The position numbers were made by a program, and so were the translations under genes. From contig NZ_AYWX01000009.1 in the NCBI RefSeq assembly GCF_000502875.1, forward strand, positions 332,960 to 396,959: a DNA stretch of 64,000 nt. The letters are read 5' to 3'. Shown here piece by piece: positions 39,588-48,784 of the stretch. The stretch comes from Mesorhizobium sp. L2C084A000. Its GTDB lineage: Bacteria; Pseudomonadota; Alphaproteobacteria; Rhizobiales; Rhizobiaceae. The stretch's first letter is position 1; each line of letters opens with the position of its first letter. The notes under the pieces are model-generated. The model ran no database searches and was not told the origin of the DNA. It saw only the letters and a list, made by a program, of their open reading frames with translations.

Positions 39588-40478
39588 TCAGGCGATCGCG
39601 CGTCGTGGCAATTCCTGCTTCGCGAATCGCTTGGCGCCGACGACGCAAAGCACGACGCCAAGCGTGACGACCACCATCAGCGGGCTGACCTGCTCGTGCA
39701 GCAGCGTCGCTGCCAGTGCCAGTCCGAAAAATGGCTGCAGCAGCTGCAACTGCCCGACCGCGGCGATGCCGCCTTGCGCCAGCCCGCGATACCAGAACAC
39801 GAAGCCGATCAGCATGCTGAACAGCGAGACATAGGCAAGCCCTATCCACGCACTGACGCCGACGCCGTCGAACGACGGCGGCATGGTCATCAGCGTCAGC
39901 ACCAGCATGATCGGCAGCGACAGCACCAGCGCCCAGCAGATCACTTGCCAGCCGCCAAGCTTGCGTGACAGCGCGGCACCCTCGGCATAGCCCAGACCGC
40001 AGGCGATGATGGCGGCCAGCATCAAACCATCACCCACCGGCGAGGCCGTCACGCCCTGCGTCAGGGCAAAACCCGCGACCAGCGCGCTGCCGATGCATGA
40101 AAACAGCCAGAACGCCGGGCGCGGCCGATCGCCGCCGCGCAGCACGCCGAAAATCGCAGTGGCCAGCGGCAGCAGGCCGACGAAGATGATGGAATGGGCC
40201 GTGGTGACGTGCTTGAGCGCCAGTGCGGTCAGCAAGGGAAAGCCGACCACCACGCCAAGCGCGACGATCACCAGCGACAGCAGGTCGCCGCGCTCCGGAC
40301 GCTTTTGCCGAAACAGGAGCAGCAGTGCCAGGCCAAGCAGTCCGGCAATCGCCGCTCGGGCCGAAGTCAGGAATGTCGGATCGAAATCCCTGACCGCCAC
40401 GCGCGTTGCCGGCAGCGAGCCGCTGAAGATCAACACGCCGATGAATCCATTCATCCAGCCGCTCGCGGTCTTGTCCAT
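39588..40478 (-). CDS. DMT-family (EamA) transporter
   Basis: 296-residue inner-membrane protein with ten hydrophobic segments and two EamA repeats (GFIGVLIFSGSLPATRVAVR; GLMLAAIIACGLGYAEGAAL). Such carriers export amino acids or other small metabolites. GGAGC lies before ATG 40478. It is divergent from a MocR-type regulator, so this looks like the common regulator-exporter pair and the exporter is probably the regulator's target. Confidence 0.87.
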   Translation of the reverse strand: MDKTASGWMNGFIGVLIFSGSLPATRVAVRDFDPTFLTSARAAIAGLLGLALLLLFRQKRPERGDLLSLVIVALGVVVGFPLLTALALKHVTTAHSIIFVGLLPLATAIFGVLRGGDRPRPAFWLFSCIGSALVAGFALTQGVTASPVGDGLMLAAIIACGLGYAEGAALSRKLGGWQVICWALVLSLPIMLVLTLMTMPPSFDGVGVSAWIGLAYVSLFSMLIGFVFWYRGLAQGGIAAVGQLQLLQPFFGLALAATLLHEQVSPLMVVVTLGVVLCVVGAKRFAKQELPRRAIA

Positions 40479-40582
40479 CGTATGCTCCGTTTGTCGGCTC
40501 CGTATCGCGCGGAGCCGGTAGTATCGCCAGAGACAATGCGGTACAATTACACACAACTGTCATGCTTAGAAGAGCAGTACGG

Positions 40583-41986
40583 ATGGACAAACAGACAACA
40601 GGAAGCGAGAGCAGCGGAACGCTGGTCGAAGGCGTCATGGCGACGATCCGCCAGCGGATCGCGGCGCGCAGCCTGACGCCGGGAGCGCAATTGCCGTCGA
40701 TCCGCACCTTTGCCAAATCCATGCGAGTGTCCAAATCCACCGTGGTCGAAGCCTATGAGCGGCTCGCCGCCGAAGGTGCGATCCGCTCGCGGCCGGGCTC
40801 CGGATTCTATGCCGCCGGATCGCTGGCGCCGCTGTCGCTGGCCGAGATTGGTCCTCGCCTCGACCGCGCGGTCGACCCCCTCTGGATCTCACGCCAGTCC
40901 CTGGAGGCCGGCGACGACATGCTGAAACCCGGCTGCGGCTGGCTGCCGGCCTCGTGGATGCCGCAGGCAGGTCTGCGCCGGGCACTGCGCACGGTAGCGC
41001 GTGCCGACGATATCGCACTGGTCGATTACGGCACGCCGCTCGGCCTGCCACCGCTGCGGCAATTGCTGGCGCGGCGTATGGCCGGGCACGGCATCGAGGC
41101 CTCTCCCGGGCAGATCATGCTGACGGAATCAGGCACGCAGGCCATCGACCTGTTGTGCCGGTTCCTGATCGAGCCGGGCGACACCGTGCTGGTCGACGAC
41201 CCCTGCTACTTCAACTTCCACGCTCTGTTGCGCGCCCACCGGGCCAAGGTCGTCAGTGTCCCCTACACGCCGTCGGGGCCGGATATCGATCTATTCGCGC
41301 AAGCGTTGGCCGAGCACCGGCCGCGCCTCTACATCACCAATTCCGCCATCCACAACCCGACCGGCGCGGTGCTGTCGCCAGTCACCGCCCATCGGCTGCT
41401 CAAGCTCGCCGACCAATCGGATCTGACCATCGTCGAAGACGACATCTTCGCCGATTTCGAACATGCGCCCGCCCCGAGGCTGGCGGCGTTCGATGGTCTC
41501 AACCGCGTTGTCCACATCGGCAGCTTCTCCAAAACGCTTTCGGCGTCGGTTCGCTGCGGCTTCATCGCTGCACCGCGCGACTGGATCGAGCCCCTGACCG
41601 ACCTCAAGATCGCCACTACCTTCGGCGGCGGCCGGCTCGCGGCCGAACTGGTGCTGACGCTGCTCAAGGACGGCAGCTACCGCAAGCATATGGATTTGCT
41701 GCGCGCGAAGCTTGCCCGCGCCATGGGCGAGACCAGCGTTCGTCTGAAGGCGATCGGTATCTCACCCTGGATCGACCAGCCGGCCGGCCTGTTCCTGTGG
41801 TGCAGCCTGCCGGATGGCGTCGATGCGGCTGAAGTGGCCCGCCGCGCTTTGGCCGACAACATCGTGCTGGCGCCCGGCAACGCGTTCAGCCTGTCTGGAA
41901 CGGCCAGCCGCTTCCTGCGCTTCAACGTCGCCCAATGCACGGACGAGCGGATTTTCACGGTGATCGAAGCTGCGATGGCGCGTTGA
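40583..41986 (+). CDS. MocR-type GntR regulator with aminotransferase domain
   Basis: 467-residue fusion of an N-terminal GntR helix-turn-helix (about residues 15-80: LPSIRTFAKSMRVSKSTVVE then AYERLAAEGAI) and a fold-type I aminotransferase domain binding pyridoxal phosphate, with the lysine in GSFSKTLSASVRCGF. These proteins respond to PLP or an amino-donor ligand. ATG 40583 or 40562 are both possible; I use the former. Its divergent partner is a DMT exporter. A role beside PdxR or amino-acid export is inference. Confidence 0.9.
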   Translation: MDKQTTGSESSGTLVEGVMATIRQRIAARSLTPGAQLPSIRTFAKSMRVSKSTVVEAYERLAAEGAIRSRPGSGFYAAGSLAPLSLAEIGPRLDRAVDPLWISRQSLEAGDDMLKPGCGWLPASWMPQAGLRRALRTVARADDIALVDYGTPLGLPPLRQLLARRMAGHGIEASPGQIMLTESGTQAIDLLCRFLIEPGDTVLVDDPCYFNFHALLRAHRAKVVSVPYTPSGPDIDLFAQALAEHRPRLYITNSAIHNPTGAVLSPVTAHRLLKLADQSDLTIVEDDIFADFEHAPAPRLAAFDGLNRVVHIGSFSKTLSASVRCGFIAAPRDWIEPLTDLKIATTFGGGRLAAELVLTLLKDGSYRKHMDLLRAKLARAMGETSVRLKAIGISPWIDQPAGLFLWCSLPDGVDAAEVARRALADNIVLAPGNAFSLSGTASRFLRFNVAQCTDERIFTVIEAAMAR

Positions 41987-42087
41987 TGCCCATCAAGCTG
42001 ATCCTGTTGCCTGGGCAACCTTCGGCTGCTAGGGAACCGCGAGCGCACTCGAGAGAATGTCCGCGCAATCATTCCGGGATAGTGGTT

Positions 42088-42117
42088 ATGGGAACCAGCA
42101 AGTCAGCAGACAAGTAG
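42088..42117 (+). CDS. Nine-residue leader peptide of CmlA/FloR-type gene
   Basis: ATG GGA ACC AGC AAG TCA GCA GAC AAG TAG encodes MGTSKSADK. The leader of the transposon-borne chloramphenicol exporter gene cmlA is MSTSKNADK, so seven of nine residues are shared, including the Lys-5/Ala-Asp-Lys part linked to drug-induced stalling. It lies 101 bases before the exporter ATG, as a leader should, and is followed directly by a hairpin. Known leader and length are from memory of published cmlA work. Confidence 0.8.
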   Translation: MGTSKSADK

Positions 42118-42209
42118 GCCGCAACAGCAGTTCGTTGTTGCGGCGGCCCGTCATTTCCCATTTTCAGTGAGAACGGCAGATCGCCGCCAAATGTAGCCAT
42201 TTGAGCGGA
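42118..42209 (+). promoter_or_regulatory. Translational attenuator hairpins before the exporter gene
   Basis: Starting one base after the leader stop: GCCGCAACA (42118-42126) pairs with TGTTGCGGC (42136-42144). Just downstream GGCGGC (42142-42147) can pair with GCCGCC (42183-42188), and CAAATG (42188-42193) with CATTTG (42198-42203), right before the ribosome site GAGCGGA (42203-42209). The first and second pairings share bases and so exclude each other, the arrangement of ribosome-stalling attenuators. Confidence 0.6.
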
Positions 42210-42218
42210 TGTTCAATC

Positions 42219-43415
42219 ATGCCTTGTCCAAAAAACCCGACATGGACCACTTCCCTGCCAGCAGCCATGGTGCTGATGGCGCCCTTCGACATCCTGGCCT
42301 CGCTGGCCATGGATATCTACCTCCCGATCGTCCCGGCGATGCCGGGAATCCTCAAGACATCGCCTGATGTCATCCAGCTGACGCTGAGCCTCTACATGAT
42401 CTGTCTTGGGCTCGGCCAAATCGTCTTCGGCCCGATTTCCGACAGGATCGGCAGGCGTCCGGTGCTGATCGGCGGCGCGCTTTTATTTGCAGGCGCTTCC
42501 GGCCTGCTCGCCTGCACCTCGCTGGCCATGGTGTTCGTCGCCTTGCGGGTCGTGCAGGCCATCGGTGCATCCGCCATTCTCGTTGCGACCTTTGCAACGG
42601 TTCGCGACGTTTATGCGCAGAGGCCTGAAAGTGCCGTCATCTACGGCCTGTTCAGTTCGATGCTGGCCTTCGTGCCGGCGTTGGGGCCGGTTGCCGGTGC
42701 ATTGATCGCCGACAATCTCGGCTGGCGCGCGATCTTCCTGACGCTCGGCGGTCTGGCGGTAGCCGCCACCCTCAACGCATGGCCGAGATGGCATGAAACA
42801 CGGCCCACCAATGGCAACGACAGGCGAATGGCGTTTCGTCCCATTCTCTCCAGCTTAGCCTTCTGGACCTATACGCTCGGCTTCAGCGCCGCCATGGGCG
42901 CCTTCTTCGTGTTCTTTTCGACAGCGCCACGGGTGCTCATGGATCGCGCCGGCTTTTCACAACTCGGTTTCAGCCTTGCCTTTGCCACCGCGGCACTGGT
43001 CATGATCGTGACCACCCGCTTCGCCAAAAGGTTCATTGCACACTGGGACATCGCGGGCAGCGTCGCGCGCGGCATGGCGATGTTGCTGCTCGGCGCGGCA
43101 CTGCTGGCATTCGGACAGGTATTCGCGGCACCGTCCTTCGTCACATTCGTCGGCCCGATGTGGGTCATCGCCGTGGGCATCGTCTTCACTGTTTCGGTCA
43201 CCGCGAACGGCGCACTCGAGGCCTTCGGCGATGTCGCGGGAACCGCCGTCGCGCTCTACTTCTGCATCCAGAGCCTTGTCGTCGGCATCCTCGGCACGCT
43301 GTTCATCATCCTGCTTGATGGAGACACGGCGTGGCCGCTGGTGGGCTACTGTTCGGTCATGGCGACGCTCACACTAAGCGCGCTGAGATATTTGCGGAAA
43401 CGCCAAACCGAATAA
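42219..43415 (+). CDS. CmlA/FloR-family chloramphenicol/florfenicol efflux MFS transporter
   Basis: 398-residue carrier with 12 hydrophobic segments, closely recalling FloR/CmlA: LMAPFDILASLAMDIYLP, LGQIVFGPISDRIGRRPVL and VIYGLFSSMLAFVPALGP are the hallmark strings, and VSVTANGALEAF near the end. These export amphenicols in exchange for protons. The start MPCPKNPTW at 42219 follows GAGCGGA; a TTG at 42201 is less likely. The leader and hairpins upstream suggest drug-induced expression. The next gene is a convergent LysR regulator. Confidence 0.9.
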   Translation: MPCPKNPTWTTSLPAAMVLMAPFDILASLAMDIYLPIVPAMPGILKTSPDVIQLTLSLYMICLGLGQIVFGPISDRIGRRPVLIGGALLFAGASGLLACTSLAMVFVALRVVQAIGASAILVATFATVRDVYAQRPESAVIYGLFSSMLAFVPALGPVAGALIADNLGWRAIFLTLGGLAVAATLNAWPRWHETRPTNGNDRRMAFRPILSSLAFWTYTLGFSAAMGAFFVFFSTAPRVLMDRAGFSQLGFSLAFATAALVMIVTTRFAKRFIAHWDIAGSVARGMAMLLLGAALLAFGQVFAAPSFVTFVGPMWVIAVGIVFTVSVTANGALEAFGDVAGTAVALYFCIQSLVVGILGTLFIILLDGDTAWPLVGYCSVMATLTLSALRYLRKRQTE

Positions 43416-43423
43416 ACGGGACA

Positions 43424-43460
43424 GATGAGAAGCCTGGGCGATTGGCGCAGGCTTCTCATC
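43424..43460. terminator. Bidirectional terminator between exporter and LysR gene
   Basis: Perfect 13-bp arms GATGAGAAGCCTG (43424-43436) and CAGGCTTCTCATC (43448-43460) around an 11-base loop. It fills the 49 bases between two convergent stop codons, so it can end transcription from both sides. Confidence 0.8.
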
Positions 43461-43464
43461 GTTG

Positions 43465-44358
43465 TCAGCGAGACGCCGCGCAGATCTCCCGCACGCAGTC
43501 GCGCAGCCAGCGTTGCGCCGGATCGGCATCCAGGCGCGGGTGCCACAGCATGGAGATGGTGACCCCAGCCGTGGCAACAGGCAGGGCAAAACTGTGCATG
43601 CCGACGCGTGCGCCCTCGGTGTGCCGCTCCGGAACGCTGGCGATCAGGTCTGATGTGCGGGCCATGGCAAGGGCTGCCGAGAACCCGGACACCATGCACA
43701 CGATTGTCCGCTGCAGCCCGAGCCGGTTCAAAGCCTCGTCGATCGGCCCTTTCTCGCGGCCACGCCGTGAAACGCTGATGTGCCGGCCTGCGGCATAGCG
43801 CTCTGGCGTCACCGTGCCCTCGCTCAACGGATGGCCCATTCGCACGGCGCCGATGAAGCGGTCGCGAAGCAATGCCTGGATGCGCACCTCCGGTCCGGTC
43901 TCGCCAGCGACGCCTATGTCCAGGTCGATCGCCACATCGCGCAGCGACATGACGTCTCCATCGGACTTCGGTGCAAAGCGGAGCCGCACGCCGGGCGCAT
44001 CGGCCTGGATACGGGCAACGAGACGAGGGGCGAACTCTTCGACGAAGCTCTCATTGGTGCGCAGCGTGAAGACCCTGTCCAGGCTCGGGAGATCGAGCAA
44101 GGTGGCAGGACGCAGCAGCGCCTCCGCATCCTGGACGACACGACCAGCCTGTTGTCGCAGTTCTTCCGCACGCGGCGTCGCCACCAAGCCGCGACCGGAG
44201 CGAACCAGCAGCGGATCGCCCGTCGCCTGGCGCAGCCGCGCCAGCGTCCGACTCATCGCCGAGGGGCTGAGGCGCAGGCGGTTGGCGGCGCGCGCCACGC
44301 TGCCTTCGGTCAGCAGGACGTCGAGAGCGAACAGCAGATTGAGATCGGGCGATGTCAT
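43465..44358 (-). CDS. LysR-family transcriptional regulator
   Basis: 297-residue regulator with the LysR helix-turn-helix (LNLLFALDVLLTEGSVARAA, then RLSPSAMSRTLARLRQ) and a substrate-binding-like effector domain. I chose ATG 44358 because it gives the normal N-terminus; the frame extends far upstream without support. It is divergent from the 14-segment MFS gene, 127 bases apart, and probably controls it. Confidence 0.9.
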   Translation of the reverse strand: MTSPDLNLLFALDVLLTEGSVARAANRLRLSPSAMSRTLARLRQATGDPLLVRSGRGLVATPRAEELRQQAGRVVQDAEALLRPATLLDLPSLDRVFTLRTNESFVEEFAPRLVARIQADAPGVRLRFAPKSDGDVMSLRDVAIDLDIGVAGETGPEVRIQALLRDRFIGAVRMGHPLSEGTVTPERYAAGRHISVSRRGREKGPIDEALNRLGLQRTIVCMVSGFSAALAMARTSDLIASVPERHTEGARVGMHSFALPVATAGVTISMLWHPRLDADPAQRWLRDCVREICAASR

Positions 44359-44485
44359 CGGCGGATCATGGCATGATATGGCGCCAAACGCACGAGTAAG
44401 ATGCAAACGCTGCGCCTTCCGCCACATCTGCCAAGGGACTAGATCTCCAGCAGTTCCGGTTATGGACTGATGGAAGGGGATCGCC

Positions 44486-45958
44486 GTGGCAATTGCCGAG
44501 CAAAATCTGGACGGGCGCGCATCGGCGCCGCCACGGATGCAATCCGCCCGCTGGGCGCTGGCAAGCCTGTCGCTCGCCACGCTGCTGTCGTCGTTGGGAA
44601 CCAGCATTGCCAGCGTCGGGCTACCGTCGCTGATGCAGGATTTCGACGCGACGTTCCAGTCCGTGCAATGGGTGGTTCTGGCCTATCTGCTCGCCATCAC
44701 CACACTGATCGTCAGCGCCGGACGGCTGGCCGACATGTTCGGGCGCAGGCCGTTGCTGCTTGGCGGCATCGCGCTGTTCACATCGGCATCGGTGCTCTGC
44801 GGCCTGGCGCCGACACTCTGGCTGCTGATTGCCGCACGCGCCGTGCAGGGACTTGGCGCGGCGCTGATGATGGCGCTGACGCTGGCCTTTGTCGCCGAAA
44901 CCGTGACCAAAGACAGAATTGGCAGCGCCATGGGCCTGCTCGGCGCCATGTCCGCGATCGGCACGACACTTGGCCCTTCGCTCGGCGGCCTTTTGATCGC
45001 CGGCTTCGGCTGGCGAGCGATCTTCCTCGTCAATGTCCCGCTGGGTGTGCTCACCTTCGCTCTCGCCTGGCGTGCCCTGCCGGCACACAGCAAGACAGCG
45101 CAGCAGGTCGACCGAGGCACGTTCGATGTCGTGGGCACCGCCTTGCTGGCCTTGACGCTGGCCGCCTATGCACTGGCCATGACGTTTGGCCGAGGCAATT
45201 TCGGCGCACTCAACATCAGCCTGCTGATAGCTGCCGGCATCGGCGTGTTTCTCTTCGCCGCCGCGCAGGCGAGAGTGAAAAACCCCTTGATCCAGCTTGC
45301 CAGCTTCCGCGACCTCCAACTGAGCGCCAGTCTCGCCATGAGCCTCGTCGTCGCCACGGTGATGATGGCGACCCTGGTGGTGGCCCCGTTCTACCTGTCG
45401 CGAGGACTTGGGCTCGATGCCGCAATGGTCGGCCTCGCGCTGTCGACCGGGCCGCTCGTCTCGACCTTGTCGGCGCTGGTGGCCGGACGCCTGGCCGACC
45501 GCTTCGGCGCCCACAGGATGATGGTCGCAGGCCTGCTCAGCCTCGCGACAGGCACGTTCCTGCTGTCGCTCGCCGTGACCAGACTCGGCATTGCCGGCTA
45601 TGTCGTTGCGATCACCGTCACCTGCATCGGCTATGCCCTGTTCCAGACATCCAACAATGCAGCCGTCATGACCGGTGTCGGCGCCGGCCAGCGCGGCGTC
45701 GTTTCCGGCCTGCTCAACCTTTCGCGCAATCTCGGGCTGATCACCGGCGCATCGGTGATGGGCGCCATATTCGCCGTCGCATCGGCCAAAGGGCAGGAAG
45801 GCATTGGACTTCTGAGTTCCGAGGCCGCAGCACGGGGAATGCAGGTCACATTTCAGACGGCCACGGTGCTGGCGCTGGCTGCACTGTTCCTCGCACTGCT
45901 CTCGGCCCGCGCCGAGTTCAAGCGGCAGAGGCTGGTGGAAGTATCACAAGACCTCTGA
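44486..45958 (+). CDS. DHA2-type (14-segment) MFS drug efflux transporter
   Basis: 490-residue carrier with about 14 hydrophobic segments. Family motifs are SLGTSIASVGLPSLMQDF, VVLAYLLAITTLIVSAGRLA, DMFGRRPLL and GAALMMALTLAFV; GLLNLSRNLGLITGASVMGA is the closing motif. The start is GTG with AAGGGGA upstream. Divergent from a LysR gene. A second open frame on the same strand across nearly the whole gene is a shadow of its codon bias. Confidence 0.9.
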   Translation: MAIAEQNLDGRASAPPRMQSARWALASLSLATLLSSLGTSIASVGLPSLMQDFDATFQSVQWVVLAYLLAITTLIVSAGRLADMFGRRPLLLGGIALFTSASVLCGLAPTLWLLIAARAVQGLGAALMMALTLAFVAETVTKDRIGSAMGLLGAMSAIGTTLGPSLGGLLIAGFGWRAIFLVNVPLGVLTFALAWRALPAHSKTAQQVDRGTFDVVGTALLALTLAAYALAMTFGRGNFGALNISLLIAAGIGVFLFAAAQARVKNPLIQLASFRDLQLSASLAMSLVVATVMMATLVVAPFYLSRGLGLDAAMVGLALSTGPLVSTLSALVAGRLADRFGAHRMMVAGLLSLATGTFLLSLAVTRLGIAGYVVAITVTCIGYALFQTSNNAAVMTGVGAGQRGVVSGLLNLSRNLGLITGASVMGAIFAVASAKGQEGIGLLSSEAAARGMQVTFQTATVLALAALFLALLSARAEFKRQRLVEVSQDL

Positions 45959-45983
45959 TTTTGCGCTCCAGGTGAACAGCCTC

Positions 45984-46481
45984 TCACGCCCCTGCCCGCT
46001 TGCGGCGTTCATAAAGCATGACCAGCGTTTCGGCCATCAAAGCAGGCTTTTCCTCGCCTTCGATCTCGACCGTGTTGGCGGCCTTCATCAGATACTGGCC
46101 GGGGCCCCTGTCCTCCATGGACAGCAGCGTGATGCGCAGTCTGATGCGGGCACCGACCTTGACCGGTGCCAGGAAGCGTACCTTGTCGAAGCCATAATTG
46201 AAGGCGGCCTGCGTATTCTCGGGCACGATGCCCATGCCGAGCGCCAGTGCGCCGATGATCGACAGCGTCAGATAGCCATGCGCGATCGTCGTGCGGAACG
46301 GGCTTTGCCGCCGCGCCCTTTCAGGGTCGACATGAATCCATTGATGGTCGCCGGTGCATTCAGCGAACTGGTCGATGCGGTTCTGGTCGACCGTCGTCCA
46401 CTCCGACACGCCGAGTTCCAGCCCGGCCATCGTCCTCAACTGCTCGTAGGTAGGCGGCGTTTTAGGCCGTATTTCGTTCAT
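45984..46481 (-). CDS. MaoC-family (R)-specific enoyl-CoA hydratase
   Basis: 165-residue hot-dog fold hydratase. The active-site Asp-His pair is in GDHQWIHVDPERA, followed by SPFRTTIAHGYLTLS, the classic (R)-hydratase signature. It hydrates trans-2-enoyl-CoA to (R)-3-hydroxyacyl-CoA, which can feed polyhydroxyalkanoate synthesis. A phasin-like gene lies about 190 bases upstream on the same strand, which fits that role. Confidence 0.9.
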   Translation of the reverse strand: MNEIRPKTPPTYEQLRTMAGLELGVSEWTTVDQNRIDQFAECTGDHQWIHVDPERARRQSPFRTTIAHGYLTLSIIGALALGMGIVPENTQAAFNYGFDKVRFLAPVKVGARIRLRITLLSMEDRGPGQYLMKAANTVEIEGEEKPALMAETLVMLYERRKRAGA

Positions 46482-46673
46482 TCCTGGTTTCCCGATCGCT
46501 TCCAGAGCCTCCGGACCACGAACTGACGGCCTCTGTCAATTCGCTCTGCGCGAATCCGTTCCGTCGATTTCGGCCGCAATCGTGCCACGCCGCCGGCGCA
46601 GTCGCAGGTCAAATCGGGCTTTCCGGGCTTCAGGGCGCTGTCGGCAGCAATGAGCCGGCCCCGGCCACATCCG

Positions 46674-47102
46674 CTACCTCTTCTCGTAGCCGGCGCGGAT
46701 TTCCTCCATCGCCTCCTTGATGCGGGTGCGCAGGATGTCGACCGATTCGGCACCGGATTTCTTGACCAGTTCAGCCACTTCGCCCGCATTCTTCAACGCG
46801 GCCTCGAAGGACTTCCTGGCAAACTCCCTCCGTTTGGCCATCAGTTCCTGCGGATTGCCCGGCGCCCTGTAGCTTTGCGCGATATCGGTGACCTCGCGCA
46901 GCGTATCCTGCAGCATCTCGCGCTGCCGGGACAACAGCGAGGTGGCGCCGGCGGCACCGGCTCGTGCCGATTTCTCCAGCGCTTCGATGTTCTTGCGATG
47001 ATGGGCGAGGATCGCCTCGACATCGACATTGGGCACCTTCAGGTCGCGGCCGAACCTGCCGAACATGTCCATGAAAGAATCGGATTCCGGTTGTTTTGCC
47101 AT
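46674..47102 (-). CDS. Phasin-family protein
   Basis: 142-residue almost entirely helical, amphipathic protein: MDMFGRFGRDLKVPNVDVEA, ILAHHRKNIEALEKSARAGA, MLQDTLREVTDIAQSYRAPG and a charged end MEEIRAGYEKR. This is the pattern of phasins that coat polyhydroxyalkanoate granules. GGGGAG precedes the ATG. It lies upstream of the MaoC hydratase gene. The 190 bases between the two hold no gene. Confidence 0.75.
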   Translation of the reverse strand: MAKQPESDSFMDMFGRFGRDLKVPNVDVEAILAHHRKNIEALEKSARAGAAGATSLLSRQREMLQDTLREVTDIAQSYRAPGNPQELMAKRREFARKSFEAALKNAGEVAELVKKSGAESVDILRTRIKEAMEEIRAGYEKR

Positions 47103-47212
47103 GCTCGTTTGCTCCCCTTTGCCGCATGATGCGGGCACCCTCGGCGGGAGAATAGCACTCGCATGCCGCGAGTCCATGAACGCGGAGGAATGAGCGCCAA
47201 TCGGGCCGCGCA

Positions 47213-48508
47213 TCAATTCACGAGGAACAGCCGCTCGGCCACATAGAGCACGACACCGGCGAGGCCGCCGATGATCATGCCGTTGAAGCGGATGTATTGC
47301 AGGTCCTTGCCGATGTTCATCTCGATCAGCCGCGTCAGCTGGGCAAGGTCCCAGCGCTTGACCTGGTCGGCGATGAATGTCGACACGCCGGCCTTCTGGC
47401 TCTCCACGAACGACGCCAGCGCCACCACGAACCCCTGGTTCATGTCGGCCCGGATCTGCGCATCGCCGGTAAGATGGCGGCCGACCTCGACGAACATGTT
47501 GGCAAGATGCGCGCGGACAACCGAATTCGGCGCCTTGGCGTCCTGCTCGATGAACTGGCTGAGGCTTGCCCACATGTCGCCGGCCAATCCCCTGACTTCC
47601 GGCCGGGCCAGGAAATCGCGCTTCAGCTTCTCGGCACGTTTGGCGTATTGCTTCGATGTCCTCAGCTTTTCGATGAAGCCTTGAGCGAAATGGTCGAATT
47701 CGGCGCGCATCGGGTGATCGGGATCGGCCCTCACCTCGTCGAGCAGCGAACCGGCCGAGGCGACGATCTTCTTCAGGAGATAGGCGTCGGCGCGGAACAG
47801 GTTGAACAGCGACGGCAGTTCCTCGCGGATCTTCTCGCGCATCGTCGCCAGCGCCTGTTCGTCATTGAGGAACCTGCCGATCACCTTGGTGAACTCGTCG
47901 AACAGTTTCTGGTGGCGGCGGTCGTCGGTAAGCGCTGACAACAGCTCGGCGGCCAGCGGCGCCAGCGGCACCTTTTCAATCTGTTCGAGCATGCGGCTGG
48001 TGACGAAGCCGCGCAGGCCGGATTGCTCTATCGCCGCCAGCGTCTGCGGCACCAGCCGCACGACGAAGCGCGACAGGCCGGCGGCGCGCTCCGCATCGGC
48101 CAGCCAGTCGGCGACGAGTGCCGAGAAATCGACCTCGGCGAGCTTTTCACGCACCGGTTCAGGCGCCAGGAAGTTGACCTCGATGAAGCGGCCGAGATTG
48201 TCGGCGATGCGGTTCTGGTTCTCGGGTATGATGGCGGTGTGCGGGATCGGCAGCCCCAGAGGTCGCCTGAACAGCGCCACCACCGCGTACCAGTCGGCCA
48301 GCCCGCCGATGGTCGCCGCCTCGGCAAAGGCAGCGACGAAGCCGAGCCACGGGTGGATGTGCTCGAACGATTTGGCGAGCGCAAACACCGCCACGCAAAG
48401 CGCCAGCGCGGCGGCCGCGAGGAATTTCGTCCGCCGCAACGCGGAAAGCTTGGCATCCGCTTCGGCATCGAAACGGACCGGCGCCAGGGGCGAAGCCGAT
48501 TGTGACAT
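47213..48508 (-). CDS. DUF445-family membrane protein
   Basis: 431-residue protein matching the DUF445 family: a membrane segment near residues 30-52 (AAAALALCVAVFALAKSFEH), the conserved ATIGGLADWYAVVALFRRPL followed by IPHTAIIPENQNRIADNLG, a long helical domain and a closing segment GMIIGGLAGVVLYVAERLFL. The family has no firm function. ATG 48508 gives the normal N-terminus, the preceding frame being unusual. Confidence 0.85.
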   Translation of the reverse strand: MSQSASPLAPVRFDAEADAKLSALRRTKFLAAAALALCVAVFALAKSFEHIHPWLGFVAAFAEAATIGGLADWYAVVALFRRPLGLPIPHTAIIPENQNRIADNLGRFIEVNFLAPEPVREKLAEVDFSALVADWLADAERAAGLSRFVVRLVPQTLAAIEQSGLRGFVTSRMLEQIEKVPLAPLAAELLSALTDDRRHQKLFDEFTKVIGRFLNDEQALATMREKIREELPSLFNLFRADAYLLKKIVASAGSLLDEVRADPDHPMRAEFDHFAQGFIEKLRTSKQYAKRAEKLKRDFLARPEVRGLAGDMWASLSQFIEQDAKAPNSVVRAHLANMFVEVGRHLTGDAQIRADMNQGFVVALASFVESQKAGVSTFIADQVKRWDLAQLTRLIEMNIGKDLQYIRFNGMIIGGLAGVVLYVAERLFLVN

Positions 48509-48649
48509 GGGTGAGCCGCTCCTCGTCGATCTCAGCCTATTTAGTGTTCCGAGCGCCGAAATACCCGCGACAGCGGGTTTCGTCCGGCATCTTCTCCGGC
48601 TGCGCACACAAAGTTGAGGAGAAAATTCATCTATCGCACGAAGCTAGTC

Positions 48650-48662
48650 TGGAATTATTCCA
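48650..48662. promoter_or_regulatory. Palindrome in the rirA promoter region
   Basis: TGGAAT, a single T, and ATTCCA: a perfect 13-base palindrome, 122 bases before the rirA start. Its form resembles iron control elements bound by Irr, which have inverted repeats of this kind, but it does not match the consensus exactly. Confidence 0.35.
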
Positions 48663-48784
48663 AGGTATAGGCCATATTCCGCCCGAGCCAATGTGGCGAA
48701 TCCGGAAATTCGGGTCAAAGCCGCATCAGCAAGAATTTCCAGATCTGGCGTGGTTGCACCGCACCAGTGCCTTGTGAGGACAAA

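Noticed and set aside
41935..42117. 60-codon frame that ends with the leader peptide
   Set aside because: The first part overlaps the MocR gene out of frame and has no support; only its last nine codons, starting at ATG 42088, resemble a known leader.
44470..45975. 501-codon plus-strand frame overlapping the 14-segment MFS gene
   Set aside because: Runs in another frame of the same strand. The other frame has 14 hydrophobic segments and family motifs; this one is arginine-rich nonsense.
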